The position numbers were made by a program, and so were the translations under genes. Source: Candidatus Sulfopaludibacter sp. SbA3 (GTDB taxonomy: Bacteria; Acidobacteriota; Terriglobia; 20CM-2-55-15). Taken from it: a DNA stretch of 5,520 nucleotides. The DNA is taken from positions 1 through 5,520 of the forward strand of contig CAMAWS010000254.1 of the NCBI GenBank assembly GCA_945861845.1, in the 5' to 3' direction. Within the stretch, counting starts at the first letter, position 1. Each line of letters starts with the position of its first letter. The notes below the pieces were generated by a model that made no database searches, was not told where the DNA came from, and saw only the letters and a program-made list of their open reading frames with translations. Shown piece by piece: positions 5,042-5,520 of this stretch.

Positions 5042-5520
5042 ATGAGGTTCAAATGGTGGGGCACGATTATCGGTGCCATCGCAACAGTTACGGTGTGCCT
5101 TGTGGGCCTTGTGTCCGCGCGCGCCCAGGCTGGCCAAGGAGCACCACGCGTCGAAATGTCCGAACAAGCATTCAAGAACGTCCAGGTCCTCAAAGGAATT
5201 CCGGTGGACGAATTCATGGACACGATGGGGATGTTTTCATCTGCCCTTGGATTGTGTTGCACGGATTGCCATGGCAAGGAAGCCGAAGGCAATGTGGCAG
5301 CGTTTGCCGTCGAAACAGATAAGATACGGCAGGCCCGCGGCATGATTGCGATGATGAACACGCTCAACGAGAATTTCTTTGGCGGAGACCAGCGCGTCAC
5401 GTGTTTCACCTGCCATCGCGGTGGCGAGAGCATTCCAGAAACGATCCCGGACCTGAGCATTCAGTACGGCGAACCTCGCGAGCCCAGTCCGAACTCAATG
5501 GATATTGCCCGATCAACACG
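5042..5520 (+). CDS. Exported multihaem c-type cytochrome, reaction-centre cytochrome c subunit-like, 3' end cut off by the window edge
   Basis: The frame stays open to the right edge, giving 159 visible residues. An N-terminal signal (MRFKWW, hydrophobic core at about 7-25, possible cleavage near ARAQA at 26-30) indicates periplasmic export. Two covalent haem-attachment motifs are present: CTDCH at 73-77 and CFTCH at 121-125, the second followed by RGG. The segment FKNVQVLKGIPVDEFMDTMG at 44-63 precedes haem 1. Met-rich helices before each motif (M59, M62, M64 and M101, M104, M105) could supply axial methionine ligands, as in the tetrahaem cytochrome of purple-bacterial reaction centres. Non-phototrophic acidobacteria carry many such family members, so an electron-transfer role in the periplasm is more likely than photosynthesis. 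An extra cysteine (C72) directly precedes the first haem motif. More haem sites or a C-terminal domain may lie beyond the edge. Confidence 0.85.
   Translation, partial: MRFKWWGTIIGAIATVTVCLVGLVSARAQAGQGAPRVEMSEQAFKNVQVLKGIPVDEFMDTMGMFSSALGLCCTDCHGKEAEGNVAAFAVETDKIRQARGMIAMMNTLNENFFGGDQRVTCFTCHRGGESIPETIPDLSIQYGEPREPSPNSMDIARST

Noticed and set aside
5038..5460. 140-codon minus-strand open frame
   Set aside because: It is antisense to the cytochrome gene, which has a signal peptide, two CxxCH motifs and a good Shine-Dalgarno.
1..5520. CRISPR arrays, tRNA or rRNA genes, insertion sequences, toxin-antitoxin or defence genes
   Set aside because: No regularly spaced repeats, transposase motifs, cloverleaf-like sequence or defence-protein motifs were seen on either strand.

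Overview
The window looks like chromosomal DNA of a Gram-negative bacterium, most likely an acidobacterium. That placement is inference: it rests on a DUF6152-type exported protein pair and a c-type cytochrome resembling the reaction-centre cytochrome c subunit family, both of which I associate with Acidobacteriota, together with a moderate GC content. No rRNA or other direct phylogenetic marker is present. MreB, MreC and a PpiD/SurA-type chaperone show a rod-shaped cell with an inner membrane and a periplasm.

Region 1 (1-1616, minus strand) is the start of a cell-shape operon. mreB is complete and is followed after 7 nt by mreC, which runs off the left edge. Region 2 (1617-1863) is a 247-bp divergent intergenic region. 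Region 3 (1864-3789, plus strand) is a 641-residue membrane-anchored peptidyl-prolyl isomerase of the PpiD type. It has one complete parvulin domain and two further degenerate parvulin-like segments. A strong hairpin at 3798-3832 separates it from the convergent gene that follows.

Region 4 (3845-4864, minus strand) holds two tandem paralogous genes for small exported DUF6152-like proteins, 127 and 131 aa, about 82% identical over 108 aligned residues. Each has its own strong ribosome binding site and its own promoter-like element of the same form, TTCTTGACT-N17-AATAATCTG. A textbook intrinsic terminator lies between them, so they appear to be separate transcription units copied together with their promoters. 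Region 5 (5042 to the right edge, plus strand) is the start of an exported cytochrome with at least two CxxCH haem motifs, divergent from the DUF6152 pair.

The genes fall into an envelope-biogenesis half (MreB/MreC scaffold, PpiD folding helper) and a periplasmic half (DUF6152 pair, multihaem cytochrome). I do not see a clear previously undescribed system. The most unusual feature is the duplicated DUF6152 gene with conserved promoter core and altered leader, next to a redox protein. There are no RNA genes, CRISPR arrays, insertion sequences or recognisable mobile elements.
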